DNA from: Balaenoptera acutorostrata
Lineage: Eukaryota > Chordata > Mammalia > Artiodactyla > Balaenopteridae
Length of the DNA stretch: 64,000 nt
Reading direction: 5' to 3'
Assembly: GCF_949987535.1 (NCBI RefSeq)
Contig: NC_080082.1
Location: 49,700,374-49,764,373 of the forward strand
Below are positions 41,834 to 55,500 of the stretch, piece after piece; position 1 is the stretch's first letter; every line of letters begins with the position of its first letter. The position numbers and the translations under genes are program-made. A model generated the notes under the pieces. The model ran no database searches, was not told where the DNA came from, and was given only the letters and a program-made list of their open reading frames with translations.

Positions 41834-42884
41834 AAAGATAGGGAGTGGGGAGGCCTGGGGCCCCATCTAAAGAGGGTTGCCAGGCATAGCTGCCGTGCCC
41901 ACAGGCAGGCGACACATGGCTAGAGCGCCTTTTCAAGAGAAGGTAGCAATCCTTATTTTTATGTGAAACTTCCTGATTTTTAAAATATTGACAACTGATG
42001 AAAGGAATCTGATTTTTAAAAAATCAACACCCTGGGAGCCAAACTAAATCCAGCTGGGAGCCAGATCAGTCCCATACGCTACCAGCTTCTGCCTCGGAAG
42101 CCACGAGAGGTTGGTCCTCTGGGAGAGGTTTTCCTGAACAGAGACCGAAGGATGGGGAGAGGAAGACTATTTGGGGAGCTTGGCGTCCTTTTAGCTGCGG
42201 GATCTCACGGGCATCCTCCTCTTGCTCTGAAACCCCACTTCCTCATCTGTAAAAGGACAGAAGCCTCTACAGTACTCAGCTCATTGGGCTGTTGAGGTGC
42301 TCAGAGAGGGAGGAGCGTGAGTGGAAACTGTCAAATGCCTCATCAATGGAAAGGATTCGTATTGACAGAGGAGGTGGAGGCCTCTCAGACCCTCCTGATA
42401 AATAAATACCGGGAGGTGGGAAACCCGAAATTGCTAATTGCATTTGATGACACCAGTGCTCTTCTCTCACCTTAGCCAGTCCTTCAGGTGGTCCTAGTGA
42501 TGTGAGGCGGGGGCACCCAAACGTTAGCATGCACCTGACTCTCCTGGAGGGCCTGGTAAAATGCAGATTTGGCAGGTCTGGCGTGGGGCCTTAGAATGTG
42601 CATTTCTAACAACCTCCCAGCTGATACTGCTGCTGCTGGCCTGGGGGCCACAGTTTGAAGACTCCTGCTGTTGAAGCTGCCAACTCTGGCTGAGGGCAGA
42701 GAGTGCCTCTGGGTTGGACCAAGCACCTGCTACCCCTCAAGAGCACGTGCAACGAGTGGGCCTGTGAGGGCTTGATTCTGCCCTGAGATCAATTTTGCTT
42801 GGTCTGTGCAATGTTTTAGATAAAAATTGGGCTAATATCTAAAGATAGAGGTATTTCACATAAAAATCTGAACTCCTGCTGTTA

Positions 42885-43378
42885 TGGGCTGAACTATGTC
42901 CCTCTAAAATTTATACGTTGGGAATTCCCTGGTGGTCCAGTGGTTAGGACTCAGTGCTTTCACTGTGGTGGCCTGAGTTCAATTCCTGGTCGGGGAACTA
43001 AGGATCCCACAAGCCGCATGGCAAAATAGAATAGAATAGAATAGAATAGAATAGAATAGACTAGACTAGACTAGACTACAATGATTTATATGTTGAAGTC
43101 TTAACCCCCAGTGCGATTGTGTGGCATTTGGTGCTAGGGTCTTCACAGAGATAATCACATTAAAAGGAGGTCATTACGTTGGGTCCTAATACAATAGGAC
43201 TGGTATGCTTATAAAAAGTGGAAATTTGGACACAGAGACCTGCATATAAGGAAAACACCATGTGGACATGGAGACTTCTAGCCTCCAGCACTGTGAGACA
43301 ATAAACTCTGTTTCTTCAGCCACCCAGTTTGTAAGACTTTGTCACAGTAGTCCTAGCAAACTAACACACCTGACTTTT
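42885..43378 (+). mobile_element. MLT1-type LTR split by a SINE
   Basis: Opens TTATGGGCTGAACTATGTCC and ends CACCCAGTTTGTAAGACTTT then AGCAAACTAACACACC, with CCTCCAGCACTGTGAGACAA between. This is the MLT1 (ERVL-MaLR) pattern. A CHR SINE sits inside it. Confidence 0.75.
42921..43083 (+). mobile_element. Short CHR-type SINE with (AATAG)n tail
   Basis: Body GGAATTCCCTGGTGGTCCAG to GCATGGCAAAATAG, then a pentamer tail of AATAG units passing into ACTAG units. Flanked by ATTTATACGTTG (42909-42920) and ATTTATATGTTG (43084-43095). Confidence 0.92.
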
Positions 43379-43717
43379 CTGGAAGGATCCGATGATCAGG
43401 TAGCACTGGTAGCTGGATCTGAGTAGCACCTCTCCTTTCTGCTGGCATATGCTCTCCGGTCCTCCAGTCCTCCCTTGGGCTGGAGACCTGAGTGCAGACC
43501 TCAACGATAGAGCCCTCTGTGGGACTCACTCACGTGTACATCCCGCCCCCAGGGACAGCCTTCATTCAGTTCACACCCAGAGAGACGACAGACGCCCCCG
43601 CTAAACTGCTCGGGCACAAGACCCCAAGGTGGCTGGTGTGATCCTGAAGGCTGTGACATATGAGTCCCCTAGGATCTCCGTGTCTTCTCCCAAAGCCCAA
43701 GCACCAGGCCACTCTCT

Positions 43718-44066
43718 TTTTTTTTTTTTTTTTTTTAAGGATTTTCTTTTTTATTTATTTATTTATTTATTTATTTATTTTTGGCTGTGTTGGGTCTTCG
43801 GTTCGTGCGAGGGCTTTCTCCAGTTGCGGCAAGCGGGGGCCACTCTTCATCACGGTGAGGGGACCGCTCTTCATCGCGGTGCGCGGGCCTTTCTCTATCG
43901 CGGCCCCTCCCGTTGCGGGGCACAGGCTCCAGACGCGCAGGCTCAGCAATTGTGGCTCACGGGCCCAGCTGCTCCGTGGCACGTGGGATCCTCCCAGACC
44001 AGGGCTCGAACCCGTGTCCCCTGCATTAGCAGGCAGATTCTCAACCACTGCGCCACCAGGGAAGCC
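43718..44066 (-). mobile_element. Long CHR-type SINE, antisense
   Basis: Reverse complement of the long form, with (TTTA)n tail. Flanked by CCAGGCCACTCTCT at 43704-43717 and 44067-44080. A CTCTTCATCRCGGTG block occurs twice inside. Confidence 0.95.
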
Positions 44067-45570
44067 CCAGGCCACTCTCTTGTCTGGAACCCGGGCGTTC
44101 AAGCCCCACCCCACTCTCAGTGGGTCTTTGTCCATGACTGGGAAAGGCACGGGCAGAGTCTGACATCATGAAGCCCGAGGTGGGGGTGGGACTCCCCATC
44201 CCCCTCCGTCCAGCCTTCTCTGACTCCTCACTCCCCAGTCTGAGGGATTTCCCCACCCATCACCCCTTGCACCTCCCCCCCCCGCCCCCCACCCACCCCG
44301 GGGGCCGGGTTCTCCCTTGGGAGAAAGGACCCTCCCCGCCTCCCTCCCTACTGCCCTGGCCTGAAGGAGGACAGAAGATGCCCCAGTGTGACTGAACAGC
44401 TCATGATCAAACCACTGCTCCACTTCATCACACCACCATCACCACGCAAAGGTCATGACCAATGGGAGGGGCTGGGGTGGCAGGAGGAAGACCGTGGACT
44501 CTGTGCACAGAGGGTCCCTACCCAGCTCAGAGAGTCAGCACAGCCCTGGCTGAGCACCCTCTGTGCACCAGGCACTGTTCTAGGGGACACAATGGTGAAC
44601 AAGACAGACAGACAGACAGGCAGGCGGAAACCTGAGCTCAGATGCCAGTGGGGAAGCAGCTCACTGAGGGTGCAGGTTGGCAAACGGCGTGCTGAGGGCC
44701 ATGGAAGGACCGGGCAGCATTTAAACAGAGGAGCTTGGCTTGGTGAGAGGAGCCGGGCAGGCTTCCAGAGGAAGCAGCATCCAGCATCCACGCTGGGAGC
44801 CAAAAGGCTGCACAGGCTATGGCCAGCAGCGGAGTTGGGAGTGGGATGGGGCAGGGGAGCTTTCCAGGAGGAAGGAAGAAGCGCCAAGGCCTCCAGTCAG
44901 GGTATCTGAGGATCACACCCATGCACCCACTCTGCGTTTAGGAATCTTAACTCTGCCAGGAGCCGGCCTCCCAGCAGGATAGACTGGGCGTAAGCAGCCC
45001 AAGCCCTGTCCTGCTGGAGGTCATGTTATCATGGGAGGAGACAGTCAACACATAAGGTTGTTTCCGATGGCAAGAAGTGGCTGGAAGACAATAGACCAGG
45101 ATGTGGGCACCAAACGCGACACCCTCTAGAGAGGGTGGACGTGACTGGAGCTGAGAGTGAGATGTCCTGCCTCCTCCTCCTGGCCACACCGGCCTCTGTG
45201 GCCTCCCAGGCCCGGGGTTATCCCTAACACTGCCACCAAGATCCCCTAGACGCTGAGGACAATGCCTTCTGCTTCTCAGCCTGAGACTCCAGAGATCTTA
45301 GAGCACCCTCCCAGGGACCCACAACCAGGGTACGCAGTGATGGAGGGGGGAATGAGTAAGGCAGCCGCCCCCGGCCCCTCCAGGAAGGAGCTCGTAGAAC
45401 CCAGGCATCAGGCTGCCCAGTTCAAGCAGTGGTGACAAGGGCCCTTTGTGCCCCCCTCCCCCGGGGGCAGGGAGGAGCTGGGCCTTGGAGGCAGGCGGCC
45501 CCTGGCACCCAGGGGGAGGGGAGGGGCTGGTAAGTGGGGGCCTAGACCCTGGGAGGCCAGGGGACTGCGA

Positions 45571-45612
45571 GCGGGGCCTGCAGAGCAGAGAGTGCAGAAG
45601 CAAGAGCATCAG
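45571..45612 (+). other. MAG: Probable MAG 5' untranslated exon 1
   Basis: A GCAGAGAGTGCAGAAGCAAG stretch ends at AGCATCAG|GTGAGT, a strong donor, about 2.4 kb before the coding start. It resembles the start of mammalian MAG mRNAs as I remember them. The 5' end is a guess; a CAGE or cDNA match would settle it. Confidence 0.4.
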
Positions 45613-47402
45613 GTGAGTGCTGCAGCCGAGAGGGCCGGGGGACAGGGAGGAGAACAGAGGACCGGGGCTGAGAGCATGCGGCAGGGTTGCCCAGGGCATG
45701 TGCAATGCGAAGCGGTCTGGGCCGTGGATGGTGGCTGGGAACTGCCACTAATTTAGGGTGGGGGAGGGTGCTGCTTAGGATTGCTCTGGGCGTGGGCTGG
45801 GACCGTGGCAGGGATAGTGACGGGGCCTCGGGGAGAAACCACAGAGAGAAAGAATGAAGCGTCCTCCTCAGCACCCCTCTGGTGGAGGTTCTGCCCTGGG
45901 GCTCCTAAGTTTGTGGCAGATGGGGTGGCAGTCATCCAGGGACAGGTGAAGAGTGGAAGGATGCCCAGGGGATCAGACGTCTGCATCCTGCCATCTGGGA
46001 GGGTGTGGGCACAGGGGGCTGTGAGTGAGCAAGTTCCAGCACCTGAGCACACGACGGGGGCACGTGTGCACACGTGCGTGCACCTCTCTTAGTGAGTCTT
46101 AATCCACATCAGTGTTTCTCCACCTTTATTTACACCCCACTAAGGAAAGCTTTTAGACCTGTTTTTCCTAATCCAACTCCCCCCATGAAATCTTAATATT
46201 ATGGATAGACTGTATATGTTTATGTACCGTGGCCCTTGAGAGAGCCACAAACCACTGTAATAACTAAGACTTTTCTGGACCCCACCCCAAGAACCAATTT
46301 TCACCCCCACTCAGAATGCATGGTCTACACACTTGTTTCACACGTCTGCCCAGGCCCTGTGGCCCTCACCTGTCTCTACCTCCTGTACGTTCCTGTCGCA
46401 GGTGCAAAGGTGGCATCTGCCGCGTGTCCATCAGCATGTGTCTGAGTGGGTCTGTCCATAGCCGGTCCGAGTGTCTTTGCGAGCATGGCACGCAGGCAGG
46501 TCCGTGTGTGTGCCCGATTGCCATGCCTATGCCCGTCCAGGTGTGTGGTGGGCAGGAGGATGCAGGTGTGTGTGTGTGTCTGCTGCACGGGGGTCTCGGT
46601 GCCCGTCGGTGTGTGCGGAGCCCTGATCGGTGTTATTGTGCGAGCCTGCTCCTTCTGGCTGGGTCCAGATCTGTCACGTTTCATGCCAGCATTTGCATGC
46701 GTCTGACTGCATGCGTCTGTCCGTGGGAAGAGAGTGTCAAAGGCCAGCAAAAGCAGCCACTTGGAAACACTGGGTCCAACCCTGAGGCGACCCACAGAGG
46801 AGCTGGGTGCCAGGGAGTGACTAACCCCAATCCCTGGTCCTTCCTGTCTCCACGCAGAGCCCAGCCAGGCTCGCCCAGCTCTTCCTTCACCCCCACCTAC
46901 CCCAGAAGCCCCCCAGGATGAGGCACCCTAACCCTGAGGGAACAGGGCTCTTTTGTACCAGGCTCTCGCTTCTGGAGGGTGGGGACACCAGGAGCCGTCT
47001 GTAGGGTGGGAGAGGGCGGCAGGAATTCACGCGGCATGTTGGGAATGCTGATGCTGTGAAACCCAGTCATTGATGGGGCTGGGTCCCTGCCTCCCACCCC
47101 CAGCCCTCAGCCGTGGGACATGTGCTCCCTCACCGCGTTCACTCGCCCCGCCTCCCCCCACCCCAAAGCTCTGCTGCTCCCCTTTTCTTCCCGAGAGTTC
47201 TCCTCCATTGCAGCTTGCCTCTGGAGGTGACCACAGAGTAGCTTTGAGGCTGTGTGGGAGGGTCCCAAGCATCCATGGGCAACAGAGACCATGTGGGCAG
47301 CCTACAGGATCTACTCACAGTAGATTCTGAAAGCGGGGCGGGGGGGTGGGCAGGGGACCCTCAGGCCCCCACCTCCTTGCACCTGTCTGACTCTTGTTCC
47401 AG

Positions 47403-47462
47403 GTTGGCCGGCTGACAGCTCCAAGTGGGACCAGAAGACATTCCCAACTCAGGGAGACGGAG
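47403..47462 (+). other. MAG: Probable MAG 5' untranslated exon 2
   Basis: The acceptor CTTGTTCCAG and donor CGGAG|GTGAGG enclose 60 nt (GTTGGCCGGCTGACAGCTCC and on) that resemble the second untranslated MAG exon. It contains no ATG. Confidence 0.55.
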
Positions 47463-47960
47463 GTGAGGGGGAGGGTTCCAAATTCCCCTTCCTCCTGGCT
47501 TCCCCTGCTTCCTGCTGCTGGTCCAAACTTGGCTCTTTCCTTAGTTTTTGGAGATCCCCAAGGGCAGGATGGTGATGAAGATAATTATTAGCACGTCCCT
47601 TACCACATAGAGTCAGGACAGTTTGGTGGTGAAATCTGCAGACCTGGACAGGCGGACAGGGCTTGAATCCTAGCTCTGCCACTTACCTGCTGTGTGGTCT
47701 CGGGCAAGTTACTCAACCTCTCTGGACCTCGGCTACAAAGTGAGGATAATAATTGCACCTACCTCAAAGAGATCAAATGAATCTGTAGAGTAAAGTACTG
47801 GGGGTGGTTCATGGTTGATGCTCATAGATGTGTTTGTGATTATAAATAATAATAGCAGCAGTGGCTAACATCTGAACAGGCTGCTTCCTAAAGCCTTACT
47901 AGAAGCACCCTTTTCACTTCCCCTGGCCTTTAACCCTCTCCTCTCTTCTCCTCTATCCAG

Positions 47961-48029
47961 CTGTTGCTCACTTGCTGTACAAAATGATATTCCTCACGGC
48001 GCTGCCCCTGTTTTGGATCATGATTTCAG
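47961..48029 (+). CDS. MAG: MAG first coding exon (signal peptide)
   Basis: The exon begins after CTATCCAG. The ATG at 47984 opens MIFLTALPLFWIMIS, and the exon ends in phase 1 at TCAG|GTAATG. The 23 nt before the ATG are untranslated. Confidence 0.96.
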
Positions 48030-49498
48030 GTAATGCCTGGGGGTCTGGGGCTCCTGGGGTCTTGGCCCCTGAGCAGGCTGGGGTTGCTTCTGTGGGTCTC
48101 TGGACCCTGCCCCTCCCCCCGCAGGGCAGTGGAAGGTGATGGGAGCGGGGGGGTTGGGGGCATCCGGGCAGGACATGTCCCTCAGCCTCAGCGGTCCTGC
48201 TTGCCCACAGCCTCTCGCGGGGGTCACTGGGGGGCCTGGATGCCCTCGTCCATCTCGGCCTTCGAGGGCACGTGTGTCTCCATCCCCTGCCGCTTCGACT
48301 TCCCCGACGAGCTGCGGCCGGCCGTTGTGCACGGCGTCTGGTACTTCAATAGCCCCTACCCGAAAAACTACCCGCCAGTGGTCTTCAAGTCACGCACCCA
48401 AGTCGTCCACGAGAGCTTCCAGGGCCGCAGCCGCCTCCTGGGGGACCTGGGCCTGCGCAACTGCACCCTCTTGCTCAGCAACCTCAGCCCCGAGCTGGGT
48501 GGCAAGTACTACTTCCGCGGGGACCTGGGGGGCTACAACCAGTACACCTTCTCCGAGCACAGCGTCCTGGACATCATCAGTGAGTTCCCAGGGGCTGTGC
48601 AGATGCCGTGGGGCAGGGGGAGCAGGAAGTCCTCCTGGCACCTTCCCAGGGAGGTCTAGCTGGCAGGACCAGGGACTTGTTGGTTTGGCTGGGGGGAGGG
48701 GTGCAAACCCCCCTGCCCACACGGACCAGGCAGATGACCAAAACGGGCAAAGCAGGGCTCTCAGAGGAAAGCAGTGCTCTTACTCTTCCAGAAACACCTG
48801 GGGTAAAGGCAGGGAGCCCAGGGGTTGGGGTCAGGCCTCTGGATTCCTATGTTAGCTGGGCTACTGAGGGCAAGTTACTTAACTTCTCTGGGCCTTGTTT
48901 TCCTCTTCTGTAAAATGGGGATAAGAACAGCACTCAAAGTTCAATGAGGGAATAGTTGTCAAGTGGGCAAAACAGTGCCTGGCACATGGCGCCCAGCTCT
49001 ATCTAAATGGTGCTGGGTGACAATGCAGGGTCATTGCTGTCAAGCATTCTGAGTTTTCCGTTTGTTCGTTTGTTTGTTTTGTTTTGTTTTTGGCTGTGCT
49101 ACACGGCATGCGGGATCCTAGTTCCCTGACCAGGGACCGAACCCGTGCCCCCTGCAGTGGAAGCGCAGAGTCCTAACCACTGAAACACCAGGGAATTCCC
49201 GAATTTTTCAAAGGGAACTGTGTATTTTTCTATGTTTTTTCAACATCAGCTGCTGATTCAGATATTTTTTAAAAAAATACCCTAAATTTAGGTCAAATAA
49301 AGTGCAGCTCTGGGCCAGTTTTGGCAATTAGAGTAGGGTCTTCTGCCTCACTTCTGAGAGGCCCTGAGAGGCATGGAACCCTCAGATTCAGGTTTGCCAT
49401 CAGCTCTGAGCCTATATGAGGAGCCAGATTACAGCCCTGATACAGAAAGAGAGCCCCCCCTTCCGCCGCCAGGCACAGCCAGACAGCTCCAGGACACA

Positions 49499-49537
<39 letters not shown>

Positions 49538-52500
49538 GAAGGTAAACCAAAGCAAACATGGGAAGGAGAGAGGTTTCTTGAGGAATATAATGTAGTGTCC
49601 AGAGCACAGATGATGAAGCCAGAGTGACAGGGATTGAAGCTCAGTTTTACCCAATGCTAGCTGTGGCCTCAGTTTCCTCATCTGCAAAATGAGCAAAATA
49701 ACATTACCCGCTTTCTACCTTCAGCATGGCTGGAAGGACTGGCAAGTTACACACAGTAAAGTACTCAGACCACTATATTGTTGTTTCCGTTATTATTACA
49801 TCTGCGGTTGGATCTGCGGAGGGCTTCTGGGTGAAGGGTACCCAGGAGGAGAAAAGGTTGTAGGGAATTCTGCATCCAAGAATGGGGAGGGGACCGGGTA
49901 CCAGGACTGGAGTTGGACGGTGTGGGGGTCCGATGCTGCTTCCTTCACCCTCCATCTCCCCGTCTCACTTAGACACCCCCAACATCATGGTCCCCCCAGA
50001 GGTGGTGGCAGGCACAGAAGTGGAGGTCAGCTGCACGGTGCCTGACAACTGCCCCGAGCTGCACCCAGAGCTGAGCTGGCTGGGCCACGAGGGGCTCGGG
50101 GAGCCGGCTGTGCTGGGGCGGCTCCGCGAGGACGAGGGCACCTGGGTGCAGGTGTCGCTGCTGCACTTCGTGCCCACCAGGGAGGCCAACGGCTACCGGC
50201 TGGGCTGCCAGGCCTCCTTCCCCAACACCACCCTGCAGTTCGAGGGCTACGCCAGCCTGGACGTCAAGTGTGAGCCTGGGTGCGGGCCGGGGGGCGGGCC
50301 GGGGGCGGGGTCTGCGGCACGTGCCGCTGACGTCCTGTGTCTCCGGCGCCGCAGACCCCCCGGTGATTGTGGAGATGAACTCCTCGGTGGAGGCCATCGA
50401 GGGCTCCCACGTCAGCCTGCTCTGTGGGGCCGACAGCAACCCGCCGCCGCTGCTGACCTGGATGCGGGACGGCACGGTGCTCCGGGAGGCGGTGACCGAG
50501 AGCCTGTCCCTGGAGCTGGACGAGGTGACGCCCGCGGAGGACGGCGTCTACGCCTGCCTGGCCGAGAACGCTTATGGCCAGGACAACCGCACCGTGGGGC
50601 TCAGCGTCATGTGTGAGTCGCCGCCCCCGCCCGGGGCGGAGCTGGGGGCCCAGTGGGGGGCGGTCTGGACCATGCCCGCGGTTGAGATGGAGATGGAGAG
50701 GAAGTTGCAGGTTAAGGAGTTCCTTCATTTTTCCCACGAGTATCTGGTGAGCACCTACTCTGCACCACTCTCCTCGCTAGGACAAGATGGGAAGAGACAG
50801 AGGCAATCCCTGCCACCCAGGAAAGCCTGTTAACATTCAGTTTCCTGCGGGTAGAGCTGGGCCTGGCCCCGGGAATCTGCATTTTAAAATGAGCCCCATT
50901 GCAGTTCTGATGGGAGGGCTGAGGAGAACCCAGGCCTCACCCAGCCCCTGAACATTATGGGGCCCCAGGGAGAGGGGGCCCATCAGATAGGACTCTTTAA
51001 CTAGGAACCAAGGAGAGGTCATTCATTCATTCATTCATTCACAAATATTTATTGAGGCAAAGTGCCCAGGGCTGGGGATAATAAAAATGACAGCACCGGC
51101 CAACATTTACTCAGCAGTTTCTGAGTGCCTCCCACAAATACTCTTTCCCTGGGGCCTCCGCACAGCTGGCTCCTACTCACCTCCTAGTCTCACTGGAGCC
51201 CTCTCTCACCACCCTAGTTAAAACTGTAACTACCCCGATTTCCCATCCCACCTTTATTTTTCTGCAAAGCACTTATCCCCATCTTGCCAACTATATGTTT
51301 GATTTCCTTATATAGCATCTGTCCATGTGGGCAGGGATCTTCATCTCCCTTGTTCAGGCTAAAACAGTGCTTGTCACAGTTGGTTCTCAGTGACCCCTAT
51401 GAGGTTGGGAATATTATTAAGCCCATTTTCCAGATAAGAAAAATGGGGCCCAGAGGGGTTTAGACATGGGTCCACACACAGCTGGGAAGGGGTAGAGCCG
51501 GGATTCAAACACAAGCACTATAGCTGCAGAGACCCTGTCTTTGTAAACGACACAGCCAGGCCTGGGGTTACCTGAGCCATCCTGAGCTGGTGTGCCCTGA
51601 TTGAGGTGTCGGGGGTCACATTTGGGGGTGGGAGCTTCTGACCATCGGCCCCCTGTCCTGCCCCCCAGATGCACCCTGGAAGCCGACGGTGAACGGGACA
51701 GTGGTGGCCGTGGAGGGGGAGACAGTCTCCATCTTGTGCTCCACACAGAGCAACCCGGATCCTATTCTTACCATCTTCAAGGAGAAGCAGATTCTGGCCA
51801 CGGTCATCTATGAGAGCGAGCTGCAGCTGGAGCTCCCTGCCGTCATGCCTGAGGATGATGGAGAGTACTGGTGCGTGGCCGAGAACCAGTACGGTCAGAG
51901 GGCCACCGCCTTCAACCTATCCGTGGAGTGTGAGTACTCCCCTGCATCCGCTGCCCCTGCTGAGGGCAGCCGGGCTTGATTCCTGCCCACCCACCCCTGC
52001 GGTGGATGGCTCAATGGGGGGCAGCTGGGCTTGATTCCTGCCCACCCACCCCTGTGGTAGACGGCTCAATGGGGGACACCCAGGTTACCGGGAGGTACCC
52101 ACGCATCCCAACCAGGGGTCAGCTTTGCTCCAGCAGATGAGGATGAGGAAGGGAGGGAAGCGGAATCCATAGCAAGAGAATAAAAGTCCCACCTGAGAAT
52201 ACGGTAGCCCCACATCCTGGTGTGGGCTTTTGACCAAGGAGATTTCTGAATCCTGTGGCCACAGCCCCTTTGCGTTAACTAAAAGAATAACCACGACCTC
52301 TAACCCTTGTGGAGCATCACTAGGCACCAGGCACTGTTGAAAGCTCTGTACAGGGACCCACTCTTTCGTTTTTGTTACATCCAATGAGGGAGGTTCTCTT
52401 ACTGTCTCCAGTTTCCAGAGAAGGAAACTGAGGCCCTGAGAGGTTATGTCACTTGCCCAGAGTCAAGCCAGAAAACGGCAGAACTGAGATTCAAATACAG

Positions 52501-55500
52501 TGGTCTGGTTCCACTCTTCTGTACTGCCCATGGACCTCATCCTACGTTATGACATCAGAATACATTGATCAAGCCGTTGTTATGTGCACGGGCTGTGTGG
52601 CTCAGTGGGAGGTGGGGGATAGGACCAAGAGGACACCAAGTGTATTAACAGATAATAGTACAGCCAGAGAGATGAGACGGATGCATATAAAAAGCTAACT
52701 GTCTTGGGAATGAAGCCCATTGTTCCACTGCCAACCAGAGCCCTTCCCAACCTTCTATGGACATCACCCGCCAACACCCCACCCCCACCCTGGCCCGTCA
52801 CTCGGGTCATAGCTCCCAAGTCGCAGTTTCCACTCCCCCTCCTCCAGCAACTCCCTCTGGAATGTCACCTTCGCAGTTCCATTCCCCCTGCTTCCTCCCC
52901 AGCTCCAGCCTGGCCTCTGGCACTTGCCTCCAAATTATTCCACCTACAATGGTCCCTGCCACACAAGCTTGCCAGAAGGTTTTGAGCACAGTCCGTATAC
53001 TCAATATGGCATGTGGCCGTAGTCAGTAGAGACAGATTATTCCTGGAGTGCCATCTTCCAGGGCAAGGTGATGGCCACCACTGCCCTGCTAACCTTTTCT
53101 CTTTGGGCACCTTCCTTCCCAGTCTCTGCTCGCTCGCAGCATCCAACGTGAGCATGCATACGGGTCGTGCGGGCACCCCGCCTTCTCCATACATGCCCAC
53201 CCTTCCGCCTCACGCTTTTCCCCATTAAACCTATATCCCAAGCCAGGGATTCTTAGGTGTAGAGTCAGAGAACCCCCTGAGAATCTGACGGAAACCTCTG
53301 ATCATACACACACCTCCAGCTCACGAACGTTTTCAGTCACAGACCCTCCTGTATAATAAGAGTGGTGGCAGCAAACGATCATTAAGGGCCTACTCTGGGC
53401 CAGGATTGCATCCCCTGCACGTGTTTTTTTGCTGAGCCCTTGAAGCAGCTACGTGTTATCGTCATCCCCTTTGAGGAGAAACTGAAGGTCAGAATTCCCC
53501 AAGGCCATGCAGCTGGAAGGCTGGCCAGTGCCAGGATTCTTCTGGACTCCTGTCTACCCAGTTCTTAAACCTCTGGCTGCTTCATCTCCCCTGCAGTCCT
53601 TGGTACCCAAGGTACTCAAGGCCTTCGATCTGCTGGAGGGGAGGAGGAGCTGTGCCTCCCATCCCACCCTTGCTGAGCCGGTCACTGGGCTCCAAGGCCT
53701 GTGTCGCTGTGCTTGCCCTCTGGGTGTCCGGCTTCAGGCCCCTCTCTGTCCCCGAAGTCTGCGTCCCCTAGCACCGGGGCTTCCGTGCTTGCCGACAATG
53801 GTGGGTGCTCCTGAGCTGGACGGGGTGGGGGCGGGTGGTTGGGTCCCAGCACAGCGTGGGACCTGCAGGGCATTCACCTCACGGAGACCTTGTGATGACT
53901 AGAAGACTGGTTTCAGCCCTTTGCGCATACTGACCTATTTCATTCTCACAACAACGCGACTGGGGGCAGGGACTGCCCTTCCCACGTTTAATAGGAGGAA
54001 ACGGAAATGTTACTGGTGTCCAGCACCCGACAGAGCTAAATCGACCTGGGTGCGAATCCCAGCTCTGTCTCCGTCTTGTGATGGAGATGTGCTGTGTGAT
54101 CCCAGACGAGTGACTTCACCTTTGCTGAGCCCCGATTCTCTTCTCTGAAAAACGGGTATGACAGTATCTTACACTAAGGAAATTATGGTCAGCGCCCATA
54201 GTGCCCGACATGTCCCATGTGCCCCGTAAGTCTTAGACATCCTCTGAGCTTCCCACTCATCTTTCCTTTGAACTCCTGGCTGGGTATCCGCCTGCCTTCC
54301 TGCTGCCAAGGCTTTGCTCACTTGCTTCCTCTGCTGGAATGGTTCGATCCCTGGGTGGGATGTTAAGCTTTCTTTTTCTTTTCTTCCCCGCTGCATAGGG
54401 TCTTCGTTGCTGCACGGGCTTTCTCTAGTTGCGGCGAGCGGGGCTACTCTTCGTTGCGGTGTGCAGGCTTCTCATTGCGGTGGCTTCTCTTGTTGCAGAG
54501 CGTGGGCTCTAGGCGCACGGACTTCAGTAGTTGTGGCTCGTGGGCTCTAGAGCGCAGGCTCAGTAGTTGTGGCGCACGAGCTTAGTTGCTCCGTGGCACG
54601 TGGGACCTTCCCAGACCAGGGATCGATCCCATGTCCCCTGCATTGGAAGGCAGATTCTTAACCACTGCACCACCAGAGAAGTCCCTAAGCTTTCTTTTCA
54701 ACACACTCATGTGCCCACTTCAGAACAGAGTCCCGTAGCCCCTCGCAAGTCAAGGACCATTACCCCTCTTTGCACACATGAGAAGTCCATCTCGGAGGCC
54801 CAGGAAGCTGAGTGGCCTGATCGGGGCCACCAGCCAGTAGATGGCAGAGCTGAGATTCAAGCCAAAGCCATCCCACCCCAAACTCCCCATCCTTTGTGGG
54901 ACCTGGGGTTTATCTAGTGTCAATCAGGGTTTCATAGGTCGCGAGGCTGCCGGCAATGCTGCAGAGATGCTGAGCACATGCAACAGGGTGTCAGCGTTCC
55001 TGCAACACTGTCACAACAGCACCAGTGGTGCTGTCTTGAATGAAAGGATTTTTTAAAAATTAATCACTGTCCGTTCAGGTTTGTCATTACTAATTTACTC
55101 TGTGGTGTGTTAATTTGTTAATACTACAGCAAGCATAGTGCACGTCTGCCTCAACAGAATTTGGAATATTTAACTGTTAATTTACTAGACGTAGAGATAT
55201 GTACACATTAAGGTTCCAACTGGAATAATCCCTATTGCAAATACACGGGTCATGTGACTCCCTGCTCCGTCGCTGTTACCTGCATATTCTTTTTTACTGG
55301 AAATTGAAAATAAGTGGGGTAGGTGGGCCAAGGATCTTTTGCCCATGTGGAAGTGGGTTTAGCTCAGGGCTGAGAACCAGAGGTCAGTCTAGAGCAAGCA
55401 GAGGGGAGTGCCAGCCTCTCCATGAGGGAAAGAGAACATAGTTTAAAAAGCAACATTCAATGTTCTATTATAATTTCATATTTTGGAAAATGAAAGGAAA

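Larger units (their letters stand above)
40550..45570. other. HAMP-MAG intergenic region
   Basis: No gene seen. Contains a hAT remnant, three CHR SINEs, an MLT1 LTR and L2 pieces near 44545-44640 and 44985-45060. The region from about 45300 is GC-rich and leads into the MAG untranslated exon. Confidence 0.6.

Noticed and set aside
43629..44171. 180-codon frame with FFFKDFLFYLFIYLFIYFWL-like start
   Set aside because: It is a readthrough of an antisense CHR SINE and its T-rich tail.
46446..46921. Cys/Val-rich frames of 86-201 codons before MAG
   Set aside because: They come from TGTG-rich low-complexity DNA and have no conserved protein pattern.
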